A DNA stretch of 43,590 nucleotides from an uncultured Clostridia bacterium (GCA_934149155.1 CAKPDZ010000004.1:1-43590); one strand, 5' to 3'; shown: positions 32,753 to 40,124, counted from the first letter of the stretch. The notes: a model not told the origin generated them from the sequence alone. Program-made: numbers and translations.

Positions 32753-32763
32753 TCTTCGCTTTC
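32738..32763. terminator. Palindrome joining the convergent restriction genes
   Basis: A perfect 26-base palindrome, left half GAAAGCGAAGATT and right half AATCTTCGCTTTC, spans both stop codons. Because it encodes the ends of both genes, both proteins finish with ESED. Only short T runs follow, so it may be a weak bidirectional terminator or RNA end stabiliser. Confidence 0.75.
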
Positions 32764-33946
32764 AATAATTTTATTCAATTCATTTCCCATCTTTTCAATT
32801 AAACCAACAACTAAAGCATTTCCCATTGTGAAATATCTAAAGCTTTCGGGCATACCTGTATTAGTCCAATTATCATCAAAACCATTTATTCTTTCAGTTT
32901 CTATTGGTGTTAATTTTCTTATTCTTTTTGTTTGAGGATCTTCTATTGCATGTGAACTCCTATTTAATGTAGCTTCACTTGTTAACATTGTTCTCGCTGG
33001 TCTATCAAGTGGATCTGGGAAAGGAACTGCTCCTTCTCTAAAATGATATTCGTGAGGTGTTCCGGCTTTTCTTAAAATGTCTTTTGCTCCTTTTGCATAT
33101 TTCCATTTTGCAATAGTATCACCTATATAATATTTTTCGTCTACATCTGTTTCTATTATTTGATATAATTTTTTAGATTCAACCATTTTAGGTAATACTT
33201 CTGTTGTATAAATTTTTCCATTCCTCATTATTCCAGCATTTTTAAAGTCAAATTTAAAATTATCAGAAACATCATATATATCTTCATAATCAAAATCATA
33301 TTCTTGTCCATTGATATTGCTTTCTATTGGAAATTCTTTAATAAAGAAACCATTATCCAAAACAAGATTTTCTAATGAATTTGATTCTTTGCTTAAAGCA
33401 TATTTAGTTCTATTCTTATATGCAAATATAAATATTCTTCTTCTTCTTTGTGCAAATCCATATTCAGCTGCATTAATAACCCTCCATTCAACTGTATATC
33501 CTAAATCATTAAAACAAGCTAGTATAACCCCAAAATCTCTCCCTCTTTGATTTGCTGGAGATTTTAATAATCTATCTACATTTTCTAATAATACAAATGG
33601 TGATTGTTTAACTTCTAAAATTTCTCTTATTTGCCACCATAATACACCTTTTTTTCCTTCAATTCCTTTAGCTCCTGTATGAGCTACAGAATAGTCTTGA
33701 CAAGGAAAACCTCCAACTAATAATGTATGATCTGGTATAGTGGCTTTATCTATCATTGCAATATCTTTATTTATATAATTTTCATTGTTTCCAAAATTTT
33801 TAATATAACAATCAAATGCATGTTGTGATTTCTTTCCTGGTTCCCATTGGTTAGCCCATACGGTATCCCAAGTAGAATCTGATTTTTCTAATCCGTACTC
33901 TAAATCCTCCAACTCCTGCAAATAATTCACAAACAGTCTTCTTCAT
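32749..33946 (-). CDS. C5-cytosine DNA methyltransferase, Sau3AI-type partner, with frameshift
   Basis: Methylates cytosine to protect GATC sites (inferred from the partner). From the ATG at 33946 (GGAAGAAAAT upstream) it reads MKKTVCELFAGVGGFRV with motif I, then meets an in-frame CGG (33893-33895). Skipping the C gives GGA and the long frame GLEKSDSTWDTVWANQWEP. That frame holds motif IV VGGFPCQDYSVA (catalytic Cys in PCQ), motif VI FVLLENVDRLL (ENV), motif VIII (QRRRRIFIFAY) and the C-terminal FRYFTMGNALVVGLIEKMG. Joined length is about 398 aa. Without a frame change, motif I is lost from the product. The promoter carries GATC sites. Confidence 0.88.
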
Positions 33947-33969
33947 ATTTTCTTCCTTTCATTGTGTCT

Positions 33970-34270
33970 TTATTTTACTATTTTTTTAAATATTTGTAAA
34001 GATCTTTTGATAAAATTATATAATATTTTTTCCAAAAGATCAACTTTTTTAGATATTTTTCTATATATTTTTTTATTTTCTAAACTTTTAGTCCATCCAT
34101 ATGAATCTGGATAGGTTAAATCCTTTTTTATAACTAAAGGTATAGTATATTTACTTAAAATAGCAATTGCACCATTACTTCTTCCAAGTTCATCTAGTTC
34201 AAAATATATAGGTTCTCCTTCAACTAAATTGAAATCACTTTTTTCCAATATTGGTTTACAATTATTTAAA
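33970..34270 (-). pseudogene. Remnant of a DNA/RNA non-specific endonuclease
   Basis: The segment SDFNLVEGEPIYFELDELG, then RSNGAIAILSKYTIPLVI and DSYGWTKSLENKKIY, is the N-terminal part of the EndoNS-type nuclease domain, which normally continues with a R-C-H-I-I-A active-site block. Here it turns into unrelated basic sequence (RKISKKVDLLEKILYNF) and stops. Upstream the frame is closed by a stop near 34271 and has no good start codon. The catalytic part is therefore missing. The 3' part of this frame also houses the methyltransferase promoter, consistent with the restriction genes having landed in the nuclease gene. Confidence 0.65.
34001..34043 (-). promoter_or_regulatory. Methyltransferase promoter flanked by GATC inverted repeats
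   Basis: On the minus strand TTGATC (plus 34038-34043), 17 bases, TATAAT (plus 34015-34020). A nine-base inverted repeat, GATCTTTTG at 34001-34009 and CAAAAGATC at 34033-34041, places one GATC in the -35 box and another just after the expected start. Methylation or methyltransferase binding at these GATC sites could regulate expression. Confidence 0.65.
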
Positions 34271-34281
34271 GGAATACTTTT

Positions 34282-34542
34282 TTATTTAATATTTTTGGCA
34301 CCTTTTTCTACTAATTCACTTACTTTATTTTTATAGTTTTCTTCCATATATTTGTTAACAATATCATCTAACTGCTCTTTATATTTAGTTGCTAAAGTAA
34401 TCTCATTTAAAATTTCCATATTAAGTGTTGTTGTAAACTCCTCTTTTGTCAATGAATTTTGAAGTTCTTTTATAAATTCTTCTATTTCATCTTTTGTTTC
34501 GTTGTTTTGGTTAATTTCATTATCAATACCTAAATCTATCAA
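34282..34542 (-). CDS. Hypothetical helical protein, 86 aa
   Basis: Not recognised. The protein is acidic at the N-terminus (MIDLGIDNEINQNNETKDEI) and helical throughout, with a likely amphipathic coiled segment (ATKYKEQLDDIVNKYMEENY) and the ending VEKGAKNIK. GAGGTGATGAT stands before a TTG start. It lies immediately upstream of the nuclease remnant, so it may be a partner or immunity-like gene of the lost nuclease. That idea rests on position only. Confidence 0.5.
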   Translation of the reverse strand: MIDLGIDNEINQNNETKDEIEEFIKELQNSLTKEEFTTTLNMEILNEITLATKYKEQLDDIVNKYMEENYKNKVSELVEKGAKNIK

Positions 34543-34633
34543 TAATCATCACCTCGCTTTCTGTTTTTTCTTTGTACATTTGATTTATAAGAGAGAATTA
34601 AATAAGTTGTTCATATCTGAATTCCTCGTTTTG

Positions 34634-34676
34634 AATAAAAAATAATAATAAATAAAAAATAATAATAAATAAAAAC
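34634..34676. repeat. AT-rich tandem repeat
   Basis: A 17-base unit AAATAAAAAATAATAAT occurs about 2.5 times. It lies in the 209-base gap between the helical protein and the split methyltransferase, which otherwise holds nothing I recognise. Confidence 0.6.
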
Positions 34677-34751
34677 TGTATATATTATACAGAGTTATAA
34701 TTAAATTTGTTTTAATATTTATTCCAATTCGTTACTATTTCCTCAAAAATA

Positions 34752-34967
34752 TTAAACTTTTTTCTGTGCAATAACATCATATATATGCCAATGCTTTTGT
34801 TCACCAGAAGCTGTTATTCCATCTTTTTCTATTTCATTAAATTGAATCAGTTCAAAATCACAAAAAAGATTTTTGACTTCTTGTTCTGTTAAAAATATTA
34901 GATTTTCTTTTGTTCCTGCCCACGTATCTTTTTTTCCGAAAAAATTTCCAACAAAATATCCGTTCAT
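34752..34967 (-). CDS. SAM methyltransferase, C-terminal part (second frame)
   Basis: Continues the class I methyltransferase encoded upstream: GYFVGNFFGKKDTWAGTKEN, then TEQEVKNLFCDFELI and EKHWHIYDVIAQKK-like strands (GEQKHWHIYDVIAQKKV). These are the last strands of a TehB/UbiE-like Rossmann fold. The apparent start (MNGYF) is an artefact of the frame; there is no ribosome binding site. The true join is at the in-frame CGG of the upstream frame (34960-34962), where dropping the C gives SLSDEGYFVGNFFG. Together the two parts make about 195 aa, a normal length. Confidence 0.7.
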   Translation of the reverse strand: MNGYFVGNFFGKKDTWAGTKENLIFLTEQEVKNLFCDFELIQFNEIEKDGITASGEQKHWHIYDVIAQKKV

Positions 34968-35340
34968 CTGAAAGAGAATTAATTATATTTTTCCAGATGT
35001 CACTAAAAAGCTCTTTGTTTGAAAAAGGTAGACTAAAATTTGCAACAATCAAATCTACTTTAGGTAAATTCATTCTACCAAAAAAACTTTTTTTAAAATT
35101 AAAATTCTCTGACTCTTTTGGACTAAGTTGTTCTCTTATACTATCTTCTGTATCTTCTTTATCTATAGATAAAACCTTCCAATTATTTTTTAGCAGCTCT
35201 ATAGTATCTCTTCCTGCACCACAACCTAAGTCAGCAGCTTTTCCTGGTGATACATGAAGATTTATAAAATTAAGTACATTTAAATGTGGCTTTGCATTTT
35301 TTGTAATATTATAATATTTTTCTTTACTAATTTTCACCAA
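34858..35340 (-). CDS. SAM-dependent methyltransferase, N-terminal part (first frame)
   Basis: Class I SAM methyltransferase. Motif I is KAADLGCGAGRDTIELL near residue 35, the acidic motif II is KVLSIDKED near 55, and the motif IV region is KVDLIVANFSLPF near 95. After NSLSDE this frame reads R-I-F-C-W and becomes a basic tail without family similarity, because a CGG codon (34960-34962) marks a one-base frame change. The frame that fits the family continues at 34959 with GYFVGNFFG. AGAGGA precedes a TTG/GTG start pair. The substrate is unknown; small-molecule or tellurite-type methylation is possible for this shape. Confidence 0.75.
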   Translation of the reverse strand: MVKISKEKYYNITKNAKPHLNVLNFINLHVSPGKAADLGCGAGRDTIELLKNNWKVLSIDKEDTEDSIREQLSPKESENFNFKKSFFGRMNLPKVDLIVANFSLPFSNKELFSDIWKNIINSLSDERIFCWKFFRKKRYVGRNKRKSNIFNRTRSQKSFL

Positions 35341-35465
35341 TATTTTCCTCTTCTATTTAATTAATTTTGATTATAATACATTTTGATTTCTTTAGCTAAT
35401 TCTACACCATTTTTATGTATTTTATAATTTTAGTATAAACAATTTGCCAAAGCACTTACGTATAA

Positions 35466-35951
35466 TTATAGGCTTATATATTTTATATCATGATTTGTAG
35501 CTTTTACAAATTTTTCCAAATTTGTAAATGTAATTAATATACTTGCTGTATTACAATTTGGATGTACTGCTAATAACTGTTTATTTTTTAATTCTTTGTC
35601 AAATAATACTTCTACAGCATTGTTTGTATCATTTATTAATCCCATTGGGCTAACATGTCCTGATTCTAAATCTAAGTGTTTTTTCAATCTTTCTGGTGAT
35701 GCAAAGCTAAGTTTTGTTGCTGCTGCTTGTTTTTGAATTTCAGCTAAGTTTGCTTGTTTTTCACTACATAATACTATTAAAAAATGCCTTTTCCCTTTTT
35801 GATCTCTTAAAAATAAATTCTTGCATATTTCTGCATCTTTAAATATTTTAGAATCTAAATTGTTCATGTCTTCAATTGTATATACTGGCTCATGTTCTAC
35901 TAATTCATATGTTATACCTAATTCTTCTAATTTTTTTAATACTTCTTCCAT
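35466..35951 (-). CDS. proX: Prolyl-tRNA editing protein (YbaK/ProX family)
   Basis: Free-standing deacylase that removes mis-attached amino acids, usually Ala or Cys, from tRNA-Pro. 161 aa. The YbaK fold spans the protein: YELVEHEPVYTIEDM near 15, CKNLFLRDQKGKRHFLIVLC near 43, and SPERLKKHLDLESGHVSPMG, then LINDTNNAVEVLFD, with the catalytic Lys/Gly-x-x-P-type loop GHVSPMG. The ending HPNCNTASILITF is typical of the PrdX/ProXp-ala branch. GGAGG precedes the ATG. Downstream of it is a hypothetical methyltransferase; upstream is malQ, in the same direction. Confidence 0.92.
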   Translation of the reverse strand: MEEVLKKLEELGITYELVEHEPVYTIEDMNNLDSKIFKDAEICKNLFLRDQKGKRHFLIVLCSEKQANLAEIQKQAAATKLSFASPERLKKHLDLESGHVSPMGLINDTNNAVEVLFDKELKNKQLLAVHPNCNTASILITFTNLEKFVKATNHDIKYISL

Positions 35952-35991
35952 AAAATTTCCTCCTTTTGGGTAGTTATTATACCATACTTTA

Positions 35992-37317
35992 TCAAATATT
36001 ATAATCTTTTATTCTTTCTTTAAAATCATTAAAATCAATTAATTTCCAAGACCAATTCTTATCACTTTCAGTTCCAGGAATGTTAATTCTAGAATTTTCA
36101 TCTAGTCCTAAAATATCTTGAACCATTATAATCGGCATTTTGGCCTTACATTTTAGTAAATATTGCATCATTCCTATATTAACATTTATGTCATAACATT
36201 CATTTCTTCTTAAAAATTCTTTTAGCTTACCTTTATGCTCATCATCAAGCGTTTTATACCAACCATATATTGTATTACAATCATGATTTCCTGGGAATAT
36301 TAGCACATTTTCATCTTCATTATCTCTATCATAACAATTATCTAAGTCAATTGAAAATTGCAATATTTTTTGCCTTGTCAAACCATATCTTTTCCTTAGT
36401 TCAATTGTTTCTTCTCTAATTTCGCCTAAGTCTTCTACTATTAAATTTTCTGTTTTGACATTTTTATCCTTAAATAATTCGTCAAAAAATCCATAGCTTA
36501 CTCCATCTGTATAAAATCCTTCTTTCCCTGTTTTTCCTATTGGAATTTTGAAAAATGAATCATATCCTCTAAAATAATCGATTCTTACTTTATTAAATAA
36601 TTTCAAATGATATTTAAATCTTTTTATTAAATATTGATAATTATCTTTTTTTAGATTTTCTATATTGTATACAGGACTATTCCACTTTTGTCCATTTTCA
36701 TTAAAATAGTCTGGTGGTGTTCCTGATTCGAATGTAAATCGTCCATTTTCCATTTCAAAACATTCTGGATTATATTGTGTTTCTACTGATTTAAATACTG
36801 GATATACTGGCATATCTCCAATTATTTCTACACCTTTTGAATTTGCATATTGCTTTAATTCCAACCATTGTTTATATAAAATATATTGAAGAAATAAATA
36901 ATATTCTTTACTATAGTTGTTCCTTTTGCTTGAAAATTCTGCATATTCATTCATTTCTTTTAATTTTATAAATTCTTCGTATTCACTGTCTGGTTTAAAT
37001 TTTCTAAATGCTTCTTCATAATATTTTTGCTTGAAGTTGTCATATACTGCTCTGTCTTTGTTTTCTCGTGTTTCAGCATTTTGTATTAATCCCTGCTCTT
37101 TAAGTTTGTCTAAAGATATATAATCTTCTTCTAGTGCATAATAGCTTATTGGTGAATATGGATGTTTGTCACATTCGTTTATTGGCAATACTTCCCAATA
37201 TTTTATATTATTTTCACTTAATATATCTATAAATTGATATGCTTCATATCCAAAATCTCCAATTCCATATTTACTTGGAAGTGAAAATATGGGAAGTAAA
37301 ATCCCTTTTTCTTTCAT
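35992..37317 (-). CDS. malQ: 4-alpha-glucanotransferase (GH77)
   Basis: Transfers maltosyl or longer glucan segments between alpha-1,4-glucans in glycogen and maltodextrin metabolism. 441 aa, somewhat shorter than the usual 490-500. It starts KGILLPIFSLPSKYGIGDFG and has PINECDKHPYSPISYYAL. The catalytic residues are seen in the nucleophile block VRIDYFRGYDSFF, the acid/base ENLIVEDLGEI, and the third carboxylate in FPGNHDCNTIYGW, where the family usually has G-T-H-D. The Y of RIDYFRG replaces the usual His. The row with proX and GIY-YIG genes suggests no dedicated maltose operon. Confidence 0.93.
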   Translation of the reverse strand: MKEKGILLPIFSLPSKYGIGDFGYEAYQFIDILSENNIKYWEVLPINECDKHPYSPISYYALEEDYISLDKLKEQGLIQNAETRENKDRAVYDNFKQKYYEEAFRKFKPDSEYEEFIKLKEMNEYAEFSSKRNNYSKEYYLFLQYILYKQWLELKQYANSKGVEIIGDMPVYPVFKSVETQYNPECFEMENGRFTFESGTPPDYFNENGQKWNSPVYNIENLKKDNYQYLIKRFKYHLKLFNKVRIDYFRGYDSFFKIPIGKTGKEGFYTDGVSYGFFDELFKDKNVKTENLIVEDLGEIREETIELRKRYGLTRQKILQFSIDLDNCYDRDNEDENVLIFPGNHDCNTIYGWYKTLDDEHKGKLKEFLRRNECYDINVNIGMMQYLLKCKAKMPIIMVQDILGLDENSRINIPGTESDKNWSWKLIDFNDFKERIKDYNI

Positions 37318-37336
37318 CTTTCTTTTGTTCCTTTCA

Positions 37337-37648
37337 CTAATCTTGTTTACATCTTCTGTATCTTCTGCAATCTACTTTTCCTTTTAAATAACTGCTTAGC
37401 TTTTCACCTTTTATCAATTCTTCTTTTTGTTGTTTTGATAGTTGCTTTATTTGATATTCTAATTTACATGCTAACGATTTTTCTTTGCTTTTCCATGCAG
37501 TTTCTAGTTTTATTGCATCATGTGATTTTGTATATTTTGCTCCATTTTTACTTTTGTTTATGTGCTCATTTGTTCTTTTTTCTAAATTATTTGTCATTCC
37601 TGTATATATTGAATTGTCTGCGCATCTAATCATATATGTGTAATACAT
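37337..37648 (-). CDS. GIY-YIG nuclease superfamily protein
   Basis: 103 aa, the standard small single-domain form (UPF0213-like). The signature is YYTYMIRCADNSIYTGMTNN followed by LEKRTNEHINKSKNGAKYTK, giving the GIY...YIG pair as Y-T-Y and Y-T-G, the conserved Arg and the His helix. A Glu (KLEYQIKQL) completes the usual active site. A DNA repair or structure-specific nuclease function is known for some relatives, but not shown here. It follows malQ in reverse order by 19 bases and may be co-transcribed. A single Cys pair near the end (DCRRYRRC) is not conserved. Confidence 0.88.
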   Translation of the reverse strand: MYYTYMIRCADNSIYTGMTNNLEKRTNEHINKSKNGAKYTKSHDAIKLETAWKSKEKSLACKLEYQIKQLSKQQKEELIKGEKLSSYLKGKVDCRRYRRCKQD

Positions 37649-37769
37649 TGTTTTTTCCTCTATTTTATTTGTCTTTATGTTGTTATATTATATTTGCTCT
37701 TAATTGTCAATACAAAAAACAATCAAGACAGATTCTACAATTGTAATTTTCCTGTCTTGATTACTGATA

Positions 37770-38185
37770 CTAAGCTTCGACTGCTTTTTTTGCTAACGCA
37801 TATGCATCAGCAAAAGTCTCTGCTCCGCCAATAAAGCCTGCCGGATGACAGAATATAGCAGTATCTACTCCTGTTACCTGCTGAAGGTTATGACCATTAA
37901 GTCCTTTCCATTCTTCAGGCACAGATTTTCTCTGCCCGAAGCCTCCAAGTTCATCTGGTACGCACTGCCAGTTGTAGCCACCTCTGTTGGATGGATATAC
38001 CACAAACTGAACTTCATCAGCTTTCAATTTTTTTGATGAAAATACGAATTCCTGCCAAGGTACAAACTAATCAAGAATCATAATATGACCTTCTGATTTC
38101 TCAATGACTTGTTCAACAAGTTGTTGAGCTTTTGCTTTTGAAATTGCATCTTCTAAAGTATTGCTTAATACAATCTTTGCATAAG
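37770..38185 (-). pseudogene. MYG1-family hydrolase remnant, C-terminal part with internal stop
   Basis: Reading from about 38185 the sequence encodes AKIVLSNTLEDAISKAKAQQ, then EKSEGHIMILD, a TAG stop at 38067-38069, then FVPWQEFVFSSKKLKADEVQ, PSNRGGYNWQCVPDELGG, RKSVPEEWKGLNGHNLQQ and GVDTAIFCHPAGFIGG. These are the final third of MYG1/UPF0160 proteins, a predicted metal-dependent phosphoesterase family, with the PW and H-x-x-G-F-I-G-G blocks. The N-terminal catalytic two thirds are missing and the stop interrupts the rest. The base composition is visibly more GC-rich than its neighbours, a sign of foreign origin. Confidence 0.75.
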
Positions 38186-38361
38186 AAAATTGTTTCTTTG
38201 TAAATGTACATTGTAACTTCATTATCATAAAATCCTAATACTTTTATTTTACACAATTCTCTAATTCTTTCTGCAACATTTATATTTGTAAGATTATATA
38301 AAATTACTACTGCAAGCATTGATGCAACTATAATTAATACAATCATTATTTTTTCCAGCAA
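38180..38361 (-). pseudogene. FtsX-like ABC permease remnant
   Basis: LEKIMIVLIIVASMLAVVIL, then YNLTNINVAERIRELCKIKV and LGFYDNEVTMYIYKETIFL match the conserved C-terminal part of FtsX/MacB-type ABC transporter permeases (the Y-N-L-x-N-I-x-x-x-E-R-x-R-E-L-x-x-x-K-V-L-G-F block). No start of the gene is present, and the frame runs directly into the MYG1 fragment at about 38180. The two fragments are fused by recombination. Confidence 0.7.
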
Positions 38362-38628
38362 CTTTCGTTACTTCTTCATAATAAACTGATGAATAACTTT
38401 TTATTTCTTCTGAATGTTGTATATGATAATCGTGGTTGTTTCATCAAGAATCTTTCTGTGAAAGAACCAGAAATTCCTTACACAGAATCTGGAACACTTT
38501 GGATTTCTTTAGATAAGGCGAGGTTGTTATTAGTACAACTTCTTCCGATACTCTTAAAAGAGTATATGCTCATTCTTTTTTTGAGAATATTCAAAGAGCC
38601 TGGGCTTGTAAAATGATCAAATCGCTGT
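38362..38628. other. Gene-free stretch with decayed coding sequence
   Basis: No gene with a start, ribosome binding site and family match is seen. Short open frames on both strands contain protein-like runs (for example HSEEIKSYSSVYYEEVTKVA on minus), which suggests more eroded coding fragments continuing the adjacent pseudogenes. Confidence 0.4.
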
Positions 38629-38669
38629 AATGCAAAAGCTAGTGGGAATTTCCCGCTAGCTTTTGCATT
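38629..38669. terminator. Long hairpin after the amidase gene
   Basis: A roughly 20-pair stem: AATGCAAAAGCTAG on one side, GGGAA/TTCCC at the loop and CTAGCTTTTGCATT on the other. It sits exactly at the amidase stop codon. A T-rich tail exists only on the plus strand. Confidence 0.7.
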
Positions 38670-39393
38670 ATTTTACGCCTCCAGTCCATTTGCAAAAACC
38701 TATTTTATAATTTGAAGTTCCATTAACTGCATATCTTACCATTGCTCTATCTTTAAAAATTCCAAAGCAGTCGCATTTTTCTCGTGGATTTAAGCTTCCA
38801 ATTTTCTTAGTACAATCAGTATCAGCATAAACATTTTCGCTCGTACTGCCATTTTGATACGTTTTCACTGGCTCATCACTCCCACTCTTTATATTCTTAT
38901 CTATTGGTTTATCCACCATATAGGATTGAACCAAATTTAAAAAATTCTGCCACCCTTCACTTAAAGTTCTATGTGGACATCCTTTTGGTGGATAAAAATC
39001 TTCATGTTTTTTTACTTTGTCTATTCCCCAATTATTTTGTTTTAGTAAATATGCAGTATATTCTGCAGCAAGTTTTTGTGCTTCTTCAAACCTTTCTCCA
39101 CCTGATTTTGAATAGCATATTTCAAGTGCAATTCCTTTTCTATTTCCACTTCCATTCCCTCCATCTGTTGCATTCCAAGTATTTCTATTAAACGGTACTC
39201 CTTGCACAATTCTATAGTTATCTATTGCACAGTGAAATGATACTTTATTATTATTTCCTATCATATAAGATATTTCTGCCATTGCTGATGCATCATTTGC
39301 AGTATTGTGAATTATTATAAATTCCGGTGTCATTTGATGCGGACATTTTATTGAATATTTGCTTTCTGGTACTAACATTTTAACTATTTCCAT
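38668..39393 (-). CDS. N-acetylmuramoyl-L-alanine amidase (Amidase_2 type)
   Basis: Cuts the bond between muramic acid and the stem peptide. 241 aa. The zinc-binding residues appear as EFIIIHNTANDASAMAEI (His), FHCAIDNYRIVQGVPFN, and HEDFYPPKGCPHRTL (His). It is a phage-lysin-like layout: catalytic domain to about residue 160, then a C-terminal segment that resembles an SH3-like or wall-binding repeat (KTYQNGSTSENVYADTDCTK and a following strand-rich region ending NYKIGFCKWTGG). No signal peptide is seen, so export would need a holin or other route. The start at 39393 has GGGGAGG six bases upstream. It overlaps the end of a 42-codon acidic frame. Confidence 0.9.
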   Translation of the reverse strand: MEIVKMLVPESKYSIKCPHQMTPEFIIIHNTANDASAMAEISYMIGNNNKVSFHCAIDNYRIVQGVPFNRNTWNATDGGNGSGNRKGIALEICYSKSGGERFEEAQKLAAEYTAYLLKQNNWGIDKVKKHEDFYPPKGCPHRTLSEGWQNFLNLVQSYMVDKPIDKNIKSGSDEPVKTYQNGSTSENVYADTDCTKKIGSLNPREKCDCFGIFKDRAMVRYAVNGTSNYKIGFCKWTGGVK

Positions 39394-39508
39394 CTGCATC
39401 CTCCCCTATTCCATGCACATTATCTTCTGCAAATTCGTTTTCTTCTAAGTTTTTTTGATATAGTTCTTCTGTAAATTCAATTTCTTCAATTATTATATTG
39501 TCTTCCAT
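39380..39508 (-). CDS. Small acidic protein overlapping the amidase start, 42 aa
   Basis: A GGAAGGAAAG site precedes the ATG at 39508. The product begins MEDNIIIEEIEFTEELYQKN and ends GIGEDADGNS. The stop codon lies 14 bases inside the amidase gene, in another frame, the usual geometry of translational coupling. It is strongly acidic, about one third Asp/Glu. I do not recognise it. A phage origin is plausible given the amidase. Confidence 0.45.
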   Translation of the reverse strand: MEDNIIIEEIEFTEELYQKNLEENEFAEDNVHGIGEDADGNS

Positions 39509-39591
39509 TTGCATCTTTCCTTCCTTTATTATTATATGCTAAATTTTTTTATGTGATTATTTTCAAGAAGCCATATTAATAAGATTAGAAA

Positions 39592-39629
39592 AAAAAATCT
39601 CAGCCGACTTATTTATCTGCTGAGATTTT
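39592..39629 (-). terminator. Terminator of the DUF1836 gene
   Basis: On the minus strand AAAATCTCAGC pairs with GCTGAGATTTT and a T run follows. The stem covers the last five codons and stop of the gene. Confidence 0.88.
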
Positions 39630-40124
39630 CTCTTTATTCAAAAATTTAACTTCTACATATAATTTATTTGCAAATGATTGCACTACATTTTTTAATAGAT
39701 ATTGTTCTTCTGTCATTTGGTCACATTTAGGAAATTCTTTTTTAGTAAATACATGTCTTATCGATACTTCTAAATTTGCGCAAAATCTATTATATGCTTT
39801 TCCCACTTCGTAATTCTGAATTGTTAATGCAATTAATTTTTTTATATCACTTATGCTATATACTTGTTTTAATATACATATTACTAATAAATATGCTATT
39901 TGTGCCCTATTGTATTTCTTCTTTTCTGGTGCTGGCATTACTCCTTGTTTTACATAGTTGTTTATCATTGTTTTTGTTATTACTTTATCTTCTTTGTCTA
40001 TAAAATATGCACTTAAATATTTTTCTATATAATTTACTACTTGATCTAAATATAAATCTATATCTGGTAGTTCATTCCATCTTGGCATATGAAATTTTAG
40101 TATTGCTTCTATTTGTTCTTCCAT
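39609..40124 (-). CDS. DUF1836 protein, MerR-like helix-turn-helix
   Basis: 171 aa. The family marks are PRWNELPDIDLYLDQVVNYI near 15, ITKTMINNYVKQGVMPAPEK near 50, KKYNRAQIAYLLVICILKQV and YSISDIKKLI. The T-M-I-N-N-Y-V-K block is a winged-helix DNA-binding turn. Relatives are common in Clostridia, where they are uncharacterised putative regulators. GGAAGTG-like sequence precedes the ATG. It is located between the amidase and the metal efflux operon, and shows no shared transcript with either. Confidence 0.85.
   Translation of the reverse strand: MEEQIEAILKFHMPRWNELPDIDLYLDQVVNYIEKYLSAYFIDKEDKVITKTMINNYVKQGVMPAPEKKKYNRAQIAYLLVICILKQVYSISDIKKLIALTIQNYEVGKAYNRFCANLEVSIRHVFTKKEFPKCDQMTEEQYLLKNVVQSFANKLYVEVKFLNKEKISADK

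Noticed and set aside
34634..34676. AT-rich tandem repeat as a replication origin or regulatory site
   Set aside because: Only about 2.5 imperfect units, no DnaA boxes or replication genes nearby.
38389..38616. Plus-strand 75-codon frame
   Set aside because: No ribosome binding site and no recognised domain; it lies in a patch of decayed sequence. It may be part of another fragment but cannot be supported as a gene.
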